Shown here one piece after another: positions 53,501-61,219 of a stretch of DNA of 64,000 nt (position 1 is the stretch's first letter; each line of letters opens with the position of its first letter). This stretch comes from Nocardiopsis sp. TSRI0078 (GTDB taxonomy: Bacteria > Actinomycetota > Actinomycetes > Streptosporangiales > Streptosporangiaceae), in assembly GCF_001905145.1 (NCBI RefSeq), contig NZ_LWLB01000001.1, forward strand, positions 682,001 to 746,000, in the 5' to 3' direction. Below the pieces are notes generated by a model, which did no database searches, was not told the origin of the DNA, and worked only from the letters and a program-made list of their open reading frames with translations. A program made the position numbers and the translations under genes.

Positions 53501-53608
53501 GCACTGCTAATGCGGTTGGGGGGCAACCCCCTCATGGGTTCAAATCCCATATCCTCCGCGCTCCGACCTGGGGCTTCTCGCATCACGGAAGTGAGAGAAG
53601 CCCCAGGT
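53501..53608. repeat. attR: right attachment repeat
   Basis: Exact copy of 14360-14467. It starts in what was the anticodon stem of the chromosomal tRNA-Ser and includes the terminator hairpin (53566-53608). The tRNA half here lacks a 5' part, so it is not a functional tRNA. Confidence 0.95.
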
Positions 53609-54192
53609 CTTCTTCATGTCCGGGGTCGGCCGGCGCAGGATCCGTACCGGTCGCACACACCGGCGGTCCACGACCCGCCACCCCCGGCCGCCGAACCGCG
53701 AGAACGATCCCCACGAGCGGCCTGGGACCGGAAGGCACCGCCAGGGGCATGCGGCGAGCGCAGGTGTGCAAGGCACGCGGGCCCGGTCGGATCTCGGTGG
53801 GCTCGCATCAGGCGAGGGTGACCGGCGCCACACGAGAGGGGCGCTCCACGAGAAGGCCGAGTACCTTCTCGCCTACACGCTGACCGCTGTCGCCGGCCCA
53901 CCGAACGGGATGGCCCCCAGACACCTCGGCGATGACGGAGCCCGTGCCTGCTCGCGCGACCGGTCGAACCATCCCGGATCCGACCGTCTCCGCGACACCG
54001 GGGCCTGAACGAACCCTGCTTGTGGGCACGGAAGAAGCCGCCGCCAAAGAGTCTGTTCCATGGCCCGGCAATCGCGTTCGCACTGGTGGGAAAGGCAACC
54101 GATTTCGGGGAGAGACCGCCGCCGAGGATGCGGGGCCGCACGGTGAACCGTCGCGGTCGTTTGCCCGGAACCGCCGAGGCAAGGAGATGGAT
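53609..54192. other. Gene-free chromosomal stretch after attR
   Basis: I see no supported gene. Reading frames in several registers are short, GC-driven and lack recognisable motifs. The next gene's Shine-Dalgarno site AAGGAG is at 54181-54186. Confidence 0.4.
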
Positions 54193-54900
54193 ATGGCGGA
54201 CAAAACGCATACCCCCCGCATGGGCCGGTTCAATCCCATCCGGCAGTTCATGCTGCTTCAGCGCTACGGACAGAACCACCCTGGGAAGTACATGCTGAGG
54301 GTCGTACTGATCGTGACTGTGTACGGTGCGGCCCTGCTCGCCCTCTGCTTCGCGCCGATCGCCGTGTTCGGTGACGTACCGCTGTCACGGATCTGGCCGT
54401 GGATGCTCGGCACTCTGGCGGGCGTGGCCGTCTGCGCGGCCTTGGGCGCGGGCATCGGCGTGCTGATGATGCGGTGGACCACCAAGGCGGCGAAGGTTCC
54501 CCACGACGCCGATCCGAACACCCTGCGCGCCGCACAGCGCCACCTGCGTCGGGGCGAACTCAGCGGCGACCCCCGGGTGGACCGGCTCGCCCGGCACCTG
54601 GTGCCCCAGTCCGAACGCGCCAACTCCAACAGGTTCTTCGCACTGGTCGGTCTGGTGGCCGGGGCGCCCTACGTGGTGTTCACGGGGATCCAGTTCTCGA
54701 ACGGCACAGGACAGACCTTCCAGCTGTTCCTGGCACTGTTCATCATCGTGGCGTTCGCCGTCGCCTGGCCGTGGGCGCGCAGGCACAAGCGCAACGCACA
54801 GAAGCTGAGGAAGGCCTACGAAGCCGAGTACGGGCCGTTCGACGGCGAGGCGGAACCGAGCCTCGACAGCCGGGACCGCGGGGACGCCGGCGCCCCGTAG
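54193..54900 (+). CDS. Membrane protein with three or four transmembrane segments
   Basis: 235 residues from ATG 54193 (6 bases after AAGGAG; the ATG at 54187 directly abuts the ribosome-binding site and is less likely). Hydrophobic segments lie at about 35-57, 68-92, 155-172 and 180-200, with a basic cytoplasmic loop between 95 and 150 and a hydrophilic end. No family is recognised. It is the first chromosomal gene right of the element. Confidence 0.72.
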   Translation: MADKTHTPRMGRFNPIRQFMLLQRYGQNHPGKYMLRVVLIVTVYGAALLALCFAPIAVFGDVPLSRIWPWMLGTLAGVAVCAALGAGIGVLMMRWTTKAAKVPHDADPNTLRAAQRHLRRGELSGDPRVDRLARHLVPQSERANSNRFFALVGLVAGAPYVVFTGIQFSNGTGQTFQLFLALFIIVAFAVAWPWARRHKRNAQKLRKAYEAEYGPFDGEAEPSLDSRDRGDAGAP

Positions 54901-55627
54901 CGCGTCACGGTCGCGGTGCGGTCCCACCGGCCCCGACCGGATCCACGCCCCCATCAGCCGTCCACCCGAGGCGGACGAGCACCGCCGGTATGTCGATGAC
55001 CGGGCCTGCGACCGGCTCCTACGCGGCCAGCGGTGTAGCGGTGAGCGTGTGATGGCGGTGCTCACCGGCCGACGCCGGGTACCGCGCCACACCACGATGA
55101 GCACGTCCGAGACCGGGCTGACCGTGCAAGCGGCGTTGATTCCGACCCGTATCGACGAACACATCCGCTGAGACCACTTCACGAGACGAAGGGCGAGCCT
55201 TCGACACAGCCCTTGAGGTCGATGCGGGTTTTCCCACGCCAACCACTGCACGCATCGGCGGTCCACATGACTTTTGTCCAACACCGTTGGTGAAGGCGAT
55301 TCCAGGGCGTCTGCCGGCGTGGTTGGCACGGGACCGGCGCACACCTTCCGGCACGAGGGGGTACGAGGCAACACACCTTGGTGCACCACACCTTTTCTGA
55401 CCGCAGGAAACGGCACCATGGGTCGTGTGTGGTCATCAGCCGAACCCTGGTCCATGGCGCCGTTCACAAGCGGGGGCACCCCCGCCGAGGAGGGCACCTG
55501 GGCTGGCCGGGGCGTACGCCGCCCGCTGACGCGGCCGTGGCGGTACCGGGCCCCGCGCCGTTTGCGTGTTCGCCCGCTGGGTAGCGGCGAGCACGCGTTT
55601 CCGCCGCAGCGAGAGGGAGTGGTGCCG
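54901..55627. other. Gene-poor stretch with the outer 92-bp repeat
   Basis: No clear gene. It contains the second diverged repeat (55325-55416). The long open frame upstream of the molybdoenzyme (from 55274) is an extension of its frame through this non-coding DNA; the family-like sequence begins only at about 55640. Confidence 0.5.
55325..55416. repeat. Diverged 92-bp repeat, copy outside the element
   Basis: The partner of 53369-53460, ungapped and about three quarters identical by eye. The hairpin of the other copy is weaker here (AGG-CAACACA-CCT). It may mark an older integration event or a shared regulatory site. Confidence 0.7.
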
Positions 55628-58084
55628 GTGGTGTCGAGAGACCGGATCGCCGAGCCGTGGGGAACCCGGACCCCGTACGGGCCCGGACAGGAGTGGCCGA
55701 CCAGGGTGGACGCCCACCTCGCCGAGGGGGTGGATCCGGACCAGGTGGACCGCTGGGTACAGTCGGCGACGATCCTGCACTCCAACGGCGACGGACTCGA
55801 CATCGCCGTCAAGGACGGACGGATCGTGGGGGTGCGCGGCAGGGACGCCGACCGCGTCAACCACGGGCGTCTCGGCCCCAAGGACCTCTACGGGTGGCAG
55901 GCCAACCAGTCGCCGGACCGCCTCACCCGACCGCTGGTCCGACGGGACGGCGAGCTGGTCGAGACCGACTGGGACACCGCGATGGACCTGGTCGTACGGC
56001 GCAGCAGGGAACTGCTCGACGAGAAGGGGCCCAGCGCGCTGGGCTTCTACACCAGCGGGCAGCTCTTCCTGGAGGAGTACTACACGCTCGCCGCCATCGG
56101 CCACGGCGCGCTCGGCACCAACCACATGGACGGCAACACCCGGCTGTGCACGGCGACCGCGGCCGCGGCGCTCAAGGAGTCGTTCGGCTGCGACGGGCAG
56201 CCCGGTTCCTACACCGACATCGACCACGCCGACGTCATCGCCCTCTACGGGCACAACATGGCCGAGACGCAGACCGTGCTGTGGACGCGTGTGCTCGACC
56301 GGCTGGCCGGACCCAATCCGCCCAAGCTGCTGTGCGTCGACCCCCGGCCGACCCCGGTGGCGCGGGAGGCCGCGGTGCACCTGGCGCCGCTCCCGGGGAC
56401 CAACGTCGCGCTGATGAACGGCATCCTGCACGAGATCATCCGCCGGGACATGGTCGACCACGACTACGTCGACGCCCACACGGTCGGTTACGAGGAACTG
56501 GTCGAGCGGGTCGCCGACTACACGCCCGAGCACGTCGCCGACATCTGCGGCGTCCCGGCGGACGGCGTCCGGGAGGCGGCGGAGCTGCTGGGAGGCGCCG
56601 AGCGGCTGATGTCGACCGTGCTGCAGGGCTTCTACCAGTCCCACCAGGCCACCGCCGCGTCCGTGCAGGTCAACAACATCCACCTGGTCCGCGGCATGCT
56701 CGGCAGGCCCGGAGCGGGGATCCTGCAGATGAACGGGCAGCCCACGGCGCAGAACACGCGCGAGTGCGGGGCCGACGGCGACCTCACGGCGTTTCGCAAC
56801 TGGAGCAACGACGAGCACGTCGCCGACCTCGCCGCGGTGTGGAACCTCGACCCGATGCGCATCCCGCACTACGCGCCGCCCACCCACGCGATGCAGATCA
56901 TGCGCTACGCCGAGAAGGGGTCGATCCGGTTCCTGTGGATCAGCGCCACCAACCCCGCGGTGTCGCTGCCGGAGCTGGAGCGGATCCGCTCACTGCTCGC
57001 GCAGCGGGGCCTGTTCCTGGTGGTCCAGGACATCTTCATGAGCGAGACCGCCGAACTCGCCGACGTGGTGCTGCCCGCCGCGACCTGGGGCGAGAAGACG
57101 GGGACGTTCACCAACGCCGACCGCACCGTCCACCTGTCCGACAAGGCCGTCGACCCGCCCGGCGAGGCCCGGTCGGACCTCGACATCTTCCTGGACTACG
57201 CGCGGCGGATGGACTTTCGCGACGAGGACGGGGAGCCGTTCCCTCAGTGGCACGACCCGGAGTCGGCCTTCGAGGCGTGGAAGCGTGCCACCGTCGGCCG
57301 GCCGTGTGACTACACCGGCATCACCTATGACAGGCTGCGCGGTAGCGGCGGCATCCAGTGGCCCTGCAACGACGACAACCCGGACGGCACCGAGCGGCTC
57401 TACGCGGACGGCCGGTTCTGGGCCGAGCCCGACTACTGCGAGAGCTACGGCCGCGACCTGGTCACCGGCGCGCCGCTGGAGCCGACCGAGTACAAGGCGA
57501 TGAACCCCGAGGGCAGGGCGATCATCAAGGCCGCCGAGTACCTGCCTCCGCACGAGTCCCCGGACGGGGAGCACCCCTTCGCGCTCATCACCGGCCGCAC
57601 GCTCTACCACTTCCACACGCGCACCAAGACCGGGCGTACTCCCCAGCTGCAGAAGGCGGCCCCCGAGGTCTGGATGGAGGTCTGCGCAGAGGACGCGCGG
57701 GAGGCCGGGGTCTCCGAGGGCGACCACGTCGAGGTGGCCTCGCCGCGCGGGGTGATCCGGGCACGGGCGCGGATCACCGGCATCCGCCCCGGCGTGCTGT
57801 TCGTCCCGTTCCACTACGGCTACTGGGACGCCGTGACGGACGAGGCGGCCGGTCAGAGGGACCGGGCTGCCAACGAGATGACCGTCACCGACTGGGACCC
57901 GGTGTCCAAGCAGCCCCTGTTCAAGACCTCGGCGGCCCGGCTCCGGCGCGTGGGTTCGGGCGGCGGTGTCCCCGCGCCCGCGCCGACGACGGCCGCCTCC
58001 CGGCCGGTCGGCACCGGGGTGACCGAGACCGTGGGCGGTTCCGACGCCCTCTCCGATGAGCGCGTCGGTGGAGGTGCGCGATGA
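55628..58084 (+). CDS. Molybdopterin oxidoreductase lacking the usual Fe-S cysteines
   Basis: 818 residues from GTG 55628 (GGGAG at 55615-55619; GTG 55619, 55622 and 55631 are alternatives). Related to assimilatory nitrate reductase / formate dehydrogenase catalytic subunits: DGLDIAVKDGRIVGVRG, NHMDGNTRLCTATA, MNGQPTAQNTREC and a C-terminal molydop-binding domain with GDHVEVASPRG. The N-terminal C-x2-C-x3-C cluster site reads Thr48-x2-His51-x3-Asp55, so the 4Fe-4S cluster is probably absent or altered. Electron donor and substrate are unknown. It overlaps the next gene by 4 bases. Confidence 0.85.
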   Translation: MVSRDRIAEPWGTRTPYGPGQEWPTRVDAHLAEGVDPDQVDRWVQSATILHSNGDGLDIAVKDGRIVGVRGRDADRVNHGRLGPKDLYGWQANQSPDRLTRPLVRRDGELVETDWDTAMDLVVRRSRELLDEKGPSALGFYTSGQLFLEEYYTLAAIGHGALGTNHMDGNTRLCTATAAAALKESFGCDGQPGSYTDIDHADVIALYGHNMAETQTVLWTRVLDRLAGPNPPKLLCVDPRPTPVAREAAVHLAPLPGTNVALMNGILHEIIRRDMVDHDYVDAHTVGYEELVERVADYTPEHVADICGVPADGVREAAELLGGAERLMSTVLQGFYQSHQATAASVQVNNIHLVRGMLGRPGAGILQMNGQPTAQNTRECGADGDLTAFRNWSNDEHVADLAAVWNLDPMRIPHYAPPTHAMQIMRYAEKGSIRFLWISATNPAVSLPELERIRSLLAQRGLFLVVQDIFMSETAELADVVLPAATWGEKTGTFTNADRTVHLSDKAVDPPGEARSDLDIFLDYARRMDFRDEDGEPFPQWHDPESAFEAWKRATVGRPCDYTGITYDRLRGSGGIQWPCNDDNPDGTERLYADGRFWAEPDYCESYGRDLVTGAPLEPTEYKAMNPEGRAIIKAAEYLPPHESPDGEHPFALITGRTLYHFHTRTKTGRTPQLQKAAPEVWMEVCAEDAREAGVSEGDHVEVASPRGVIRARARITGIRPGVLFVPFHYGYWDAVTDEAAGQRDRAANEMTVTDWDPVSKQPLFKTSAARLRRVGSGGGVPAPAPTTAASRPVGTGVTETVGGSDALSDERVGGGAR

Positions 58085-58554
58085 GGATCGGTGTGGCGCT
58101 GCGCGAACTGCACGGCTCGGAGACCGCCCTGGCCGGAGAGCTGCTCAGGCTCGCCGACCGGCACGCGAAGGAGCAGGAGATCTACCACGTGGCCCAGGAC
58201 CTGGTCCGCTGGTCGCGGGACCACGTGCGGGAGATCGCCGCGGTCGGACCCCGCTACGGCCTGGAACTGGAGGAGCCGGACCTGAAGAACCCGGAGCCGC
58301 CCACCGAGGAGGCGGGTGAGCTGCCGGGGGACGGCTCCGACCCGGACCTGCTGCTCCTGGCGGACCTGCGGCGGCTGTACCGCATGGCCGCGGGCGTCTC
58401 CCTGGACTGGGACCTGCTCGGGCAGGGTGCTCAGGTGGTCGCGGACGCCGAGCTGCTCGCGCTCACCAAGCGGTGCCACCCGCAGTCCCTGCGGCAGATG
58501 AAGTGGGCCGACGCGATGCTCAAGACGGTCTCACCGCAGATCCTGGCGGGCTGA
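58081..58554 (+). CDS. Small helical partner protein of the molybdoenzyme
   Basis: 157 residues, ATG 58081 within the previous stop (ATGA), so translation is coupled. All-helical with GSETALAGELLRLADRHAKE and EQEIYHVAQDLVRWSRDHVR, a ferritin-like or DUF2383-like pattern without a full di-iron motif, and LLLADLRRLYRMAAGVSLDW later. It is probably a chaperone or accessory subunit of the molybdoenzyme. No named family is certain. Confidence 0.65.
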   Translation: MRIGVALRELHGSETALAGELLRLADRHAKEQEIYHVAQDLVRWSRDHVREIAAVGPRYGLELEEPDLKNPEPPTEEAGELPGDGSDPDLLLLADLRRLYRMAAGVSLDWDLLGQGAQVVADAELLALTKRCHPQSLRQMKWADAMLKTVSPQILAG

Positions 58555-58604
58555 CGGCCCGCGCCTCGGGAGTCCCTCCCGCCGGCGGCGCCATCAACAG
58601 GCCG

Positions 58605-58994
58605 CCCCGGGACACCGCCGTACCCCAGCGCGACTCCGTCCTGAAGCTGCAGTTCCAGGTCTACTGGAAGCGCGTCGAGAAGGAGTCGGACGTGGACGGG
58701 CACATCACGTGGATCCGCGACATCTACCGCAAGACGTTCGCCTCCACCGGCGGGGTACCCGTGATCGGCGACGCCACCGACGGCTGCTACATCAACTATC
58801 CCGACGCCGTCCTGAACGACCCGTCCTGGAACCGCTCGGAGGACCGCTGGTCGAAGCTCTACTACAAGGACTCCTACCCCCGGCTGCGGCGGGTGAAGGA
58901 ACGGTGGGACCCGCTCGACGTGTTCCGGCACCGGCAGTCCGTCGAACCGACCGCGGGCACGTCCGGGTTCGGGTCGGACCCCGGATCCTCCTGA
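58605..58994 (+). pseudogene. C-terminal fragment of a berberine-bridge-type FAD oxidase
   Basis: The reading frame ends with DGCYINYPDAVLNDPSWNRS, then WSKLYYKDSYPRLRRVKERW and DPLDVFRHRQSV, the BBE domain of FAD-linked oxidoreductases. The preceding YWKRVEKESDVDGHITWIRD fits the end of the FAD domain, but the other roughly 350 residues, including the flavin attachment site, are missing. The upstream sequence belongs to the previous gene, so this is a 5'-truncated remnant. Confidence 0.8.
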
Positions 58995-59045
58995 ACCGGT
59001 CCGGAGGGCGGCCGCCCGCTCCGGCGCGCGGCCGGGCACGCGGAA

Positions 59046-59071
59046 GGGGCCCGCCGCGCGCGGCGGGCCCC
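59046..59071. terminator. Hairpin between convergent genes
   Basis: GGGGCCCGCCGC and its complement form a perfect 12-bp stem with a 2-base loop. It follows the oxidase remnant (forward) and may terminate transcription from both sides. Confidence 0.7.
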
Positions 59072-59079
59072 GTACCCGC

Positions 59080-59112
59080 GGTGCCGCCCCGTGCGCGCCA
59101 CGGGGCGGCACC
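59080..59112. terminator. Second hairpin between convergent genes
   Basis: GGTGCCGCCCCGTG (59080-59093) pairs perfectly with 59099-59112 around a 5-base loop, next to the stop of the reverse gene at 59138. Confidence 0.75.
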
Positions 59113-59137
59113 TGTCACGGATCAGCGCATCAGCTGA

Positions 59138-59470
59138 TCAGCCGGTGTAGTTCGGGTCCGCCGGCATGGGCTCGGGGGCCCCGGCCTCCTCGCGTTCCCT
59201 CTGCCGCTCCTCCTCAGCGAGCGCCTCCTCCAGCGCGAGCGCTTCCTCCTCCGCGAGTGCCTCCTCCTCCGCGAGCGCCTCCTCGGACGGCACCTCGCAC
59301 GGGTCGGTACCCGCACCGCTCTCCTCGGGCGCGGGGGCGGCGTCCGCCGAGCACTCGCTCGGGGCGGGGGCCGCGGAGGGGTCGTCCGACTGGCCGGCCC
59401 AGGCGGGAGAGCCGCCGAACAGGGCGGCGGCCGCGAAACCGGCGACGATCAGGTAGTTCTTCAGACGCAT
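59138..59470 (-). CDS. Secreted Glu/Ala-rich repeat protein
   Basis: 110 residues. A Sec signal peptide (about residues 1-26, LIVAGFAAAALFG then SPAWA-G cleavage) precedes a mature protein with four tandem copies of an EEALAEEEALA-type unit, expected to form a single acidic helix, and two cysteines before it. No family is recognised. It is 67 bases downstream of the L,D-transpeptidase on the same strand and may be co-transcribed; a cell-wall role is context only. Confidence 0.75.
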   Translation of the reverse strand: MRLKNYLIVAGFAAAALFGGSPAWAGQSDDPSAAPAPSECSADAAPAPEESGAGTDPCEVPSEEALAEEEALAEEEALALEEALAEEERQREREEAGAPEPMPADPNYTG

Positions 59471-59537
59471 GTCAGTCCTCGTGTGTGGTTCGTGTGCGCG
59501 GGATACCGTCCCGCGCGGCGGTCCGGAGCCGGTCGCC

Positions 59538-60293
59538 TCACCCCGAGATCTCGACCGGGGTGCCGAGCGGCAGGTTCTGGGCCATCCAGGTGATGTCCTC
59601 GTTGGAGACCCGGACGCACCCGTGGCTGACCTGGCGGCCCAGGGCGTCCTCGTCGTTGGTGCCGTGCACGGCGAGCTGGCCGGGCCCGCCCGCGAACGTC
59701 TCCAACGTCTCGGAGAACCCGCTCAGACCGAAGGCGTAGACCCCGTAGGGACCCTCCGGGTCCGGCGGCTGGAGCAGCTCGGTGAAGTAGTAACGGCCCT
59801 CGGGGGTGGGGGTCTCCCCCTCCCCGGTGCCGATCACCCCGGTACGCACCTCCTCGTCCCCGTCGAGGACGGTGAACTCGAAGTCGCCGGTGTCGATCTC
59901 CACGCGGTACTCCGTGGAGGTCAGCGACACCTCGTCGCTCCTGACCCAGCCCGTGGTGCCGTTCGGCCGGACCGGCAGCAGCACCTGGAGCCACTCGCCC
60001 TCGTTCCGCTCGACCAGGAAGGTGCGGTCCACCCCGAAGTCGTTCGGACTCCCGAGGGTGTGCAGCACCTCCCCGCCACCGGGCTCGGCGCGGACGTCGA
60101 TCCCGTCGCCGAGGACCGTGGCGATCTCCACGCCCTCGGCTCCACCGCCGTTGCCCGCGGTGTCGGCGGCCGCTTCCTCCGTTGCCGGTTCGTCGGCCGG
60201 AGCGGACGAGCAGGCCGTGAGCGCGGCCAGGGCCGCGGCGGCCGTGAGGGACGTCAGGGCCCGCGTGGAGCGTGCGGACATCGTTGGGCGCAT
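59538..60293 (-). CDS. L,D-transpeptidase lipoprotein
   Basis: 251 residues from ATG 60293 (ATG 60281 possible). Lipobox ALTAC with Cys28, an acidic linker, then an SH3-like part (IDVRAEPGGGEVLHTLGSP to GWVRSDEV, about 63-122) and a YkuD catalytic domain with HGTND (His210) and the nucleophile in SHGCVRVS (His224, Cys226). It would form 3-3 peptidoglycan cross-links at the cell surface. It is divergent from a response regulator, sharing a 221-base promoter region. Confidence 0.92.
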   Translation of the reverse strand: MRPTMSARSTRALTSLTAAAALAALTACSSAPADEPATEEAAADTAGNGGGAEGVEIATVLGDGIDVRAEPGGGEVLHTLGSPNDFGVDRTFLVERNEGEWLQVLLPVRPNGTTGWVRSDEVSLTSTEYRVEIDTGDFEFTVLDGDEEVRTGVIGTGEGETPTPEGRYYFTELLQPPDPEGPYGVYAFGLSGFSETLETFAGGPGQLAVHGTNDEDALGRQVSHGCVRVSNEDITWMAQNLPLGTPVEISG

Positions 60294-60514
60294 GGGATTC
60301 CATCCGGCTTCGTTCGGGGAGGCGTCCGGTGTGCTCGCGATCCGGACAACAACGAAGACTGGCCCACGAATGTGAAGAACCCGTGTGCCCGTCGTGTGTG
60401 TCCCGTGTGGTGACCTGCGACGGCTCGGAGGGCGCGACCCGGCGCCCTCGCGCGCACGCGTACGATCGAGCCGCACCGAGGCCCGACCGGGCCGGAAGCC
60501 GATCGGAGGTCACC

Positions 60515-61219
60515 GTGTGCGCGCATGTGCTGGTCGCCGAGGACGACGTCAACCAGGCCGACCTGATCCGGCGCTACCTGGAGCACGAGGGGCACTTCGT
60601 CCGCGTCGTGCACGACGGGCGCGCGGCGGTCGCGGCGCACCACCGGGACCGGCCCGACCTGGTCGTGCTGGACGTGATGATGCCGGTCATGAGCGGCCTC
60701 GACGCGTGCCGGGCCCTGCGCGCGGAGTCCGACGTGGCGGTGCTGATGCTCACCGCACGCTCCACCGAGGAGGACCTGCTGACCGGACTCGACCTGGGCG
60801 CGGACGACTACGTCACCAAGCCCTACAGCCCGCGTGAGCTCATGGCGCGGGTGCGCACGCTGCTGCGGCGGTCGCGCAGGGACCCCGACGACGCGGGCCG
60901 GGTGCTGCACGCGGGTCCGGTCGCGGTGGACCCGTCGCGCCACGCCGTGCGGGTGGACGGAGCCCCGGTCAGGTGCACGCCCGCCGAGTTCCAGCTGCTC
61001 GCAGCGCTCGCCGCGCAGCCCGGCCGGGTCCTGACGCGCGCCCAGCTGCTGGAGCACATCCACGGCATGAGCCGGTTCATCACCGAGCGCACCATCGACG
61101 TGCACGTGAAGAACCTGCGCCGGAAGCTGGAGCCGGACCCGCGCAGGCCGGTGCGGCTGGTGACCGTGTACGGCGTCGGCTACAAGCTCGTCGGGAAGAC
61201 CGATGGCCGACCGGCGTAG
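60515..61219 (+). CDS. OmpR/PhoB-type response regulator
   Basis: 234 residues from GTG 60515 behind GGAGGT. Receiver domain: acidic pair EDD at 9-11, phospho-Asp53 in LDVMMPVMSG, Lys102 in VTKPYSP. The C-terminal winged HTH is complete (PAEFQLLAALAAQPGRVLTR, then TERTIDVHVKNLRRKL and VRLVTVYGVGYKL). It overlaps the kinase gene by 17 bases. The divergent L,D-transpeptidase suggests control of cell-wall functions, which is inferred from position only. Confidence 0.95.
   Translation: MCAHVLVAEDDVNQADLIRRYLEHEGHFVRVVHDGRAAVAAHHRDRPDLVVLDVMMPVMSGLDACRALRAESDVAVLMLTARSTEEDLLTGLDLGADDYVTKPYSPRELMARVRTLLRRSRRDPDDAGRVLHAGPVAVDPSRHAVRVDGAPVRCTPAEFQLLAALAAQPGRVLTRAQLLEHIHGMSRFITERTIDVHVKNLRRKLEPDPRRPVRLVTVYGVGYKLVGKTDGRPA

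Larger units (their letters stand above)
14360..53608. mobile_element. Integrative element in tRNA-Ser(GCT), about 39.1 kb
   Basis: An exact 108-bp direct repeat (14360-14467 and 53501-53608) bounds this region, 39,141 bases from start to start. The repeat starts in the anticodon stem of tRNA-Ser and includes the T-arm, acceptor end and terminator, a typical tyrosine-integrase attachment core. The integrase and excisionase lie directly inside the left end. The interior has lower GC in places, nested transposons, broken genes and a defence-type module. I see no FtsK/TraB-like transfer gene and no clear replication initiator except the HTH protein at 16798, so the element is probably mobilisable at best or decayed. 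Confidence 0.93.

Noticed and set aside
53609..54192. Reverse-strand frames right of attR as genes
   Set aside because: Low-complexity Arg/Gly/Pro composition, no ribosome-binding sites, no motifs.
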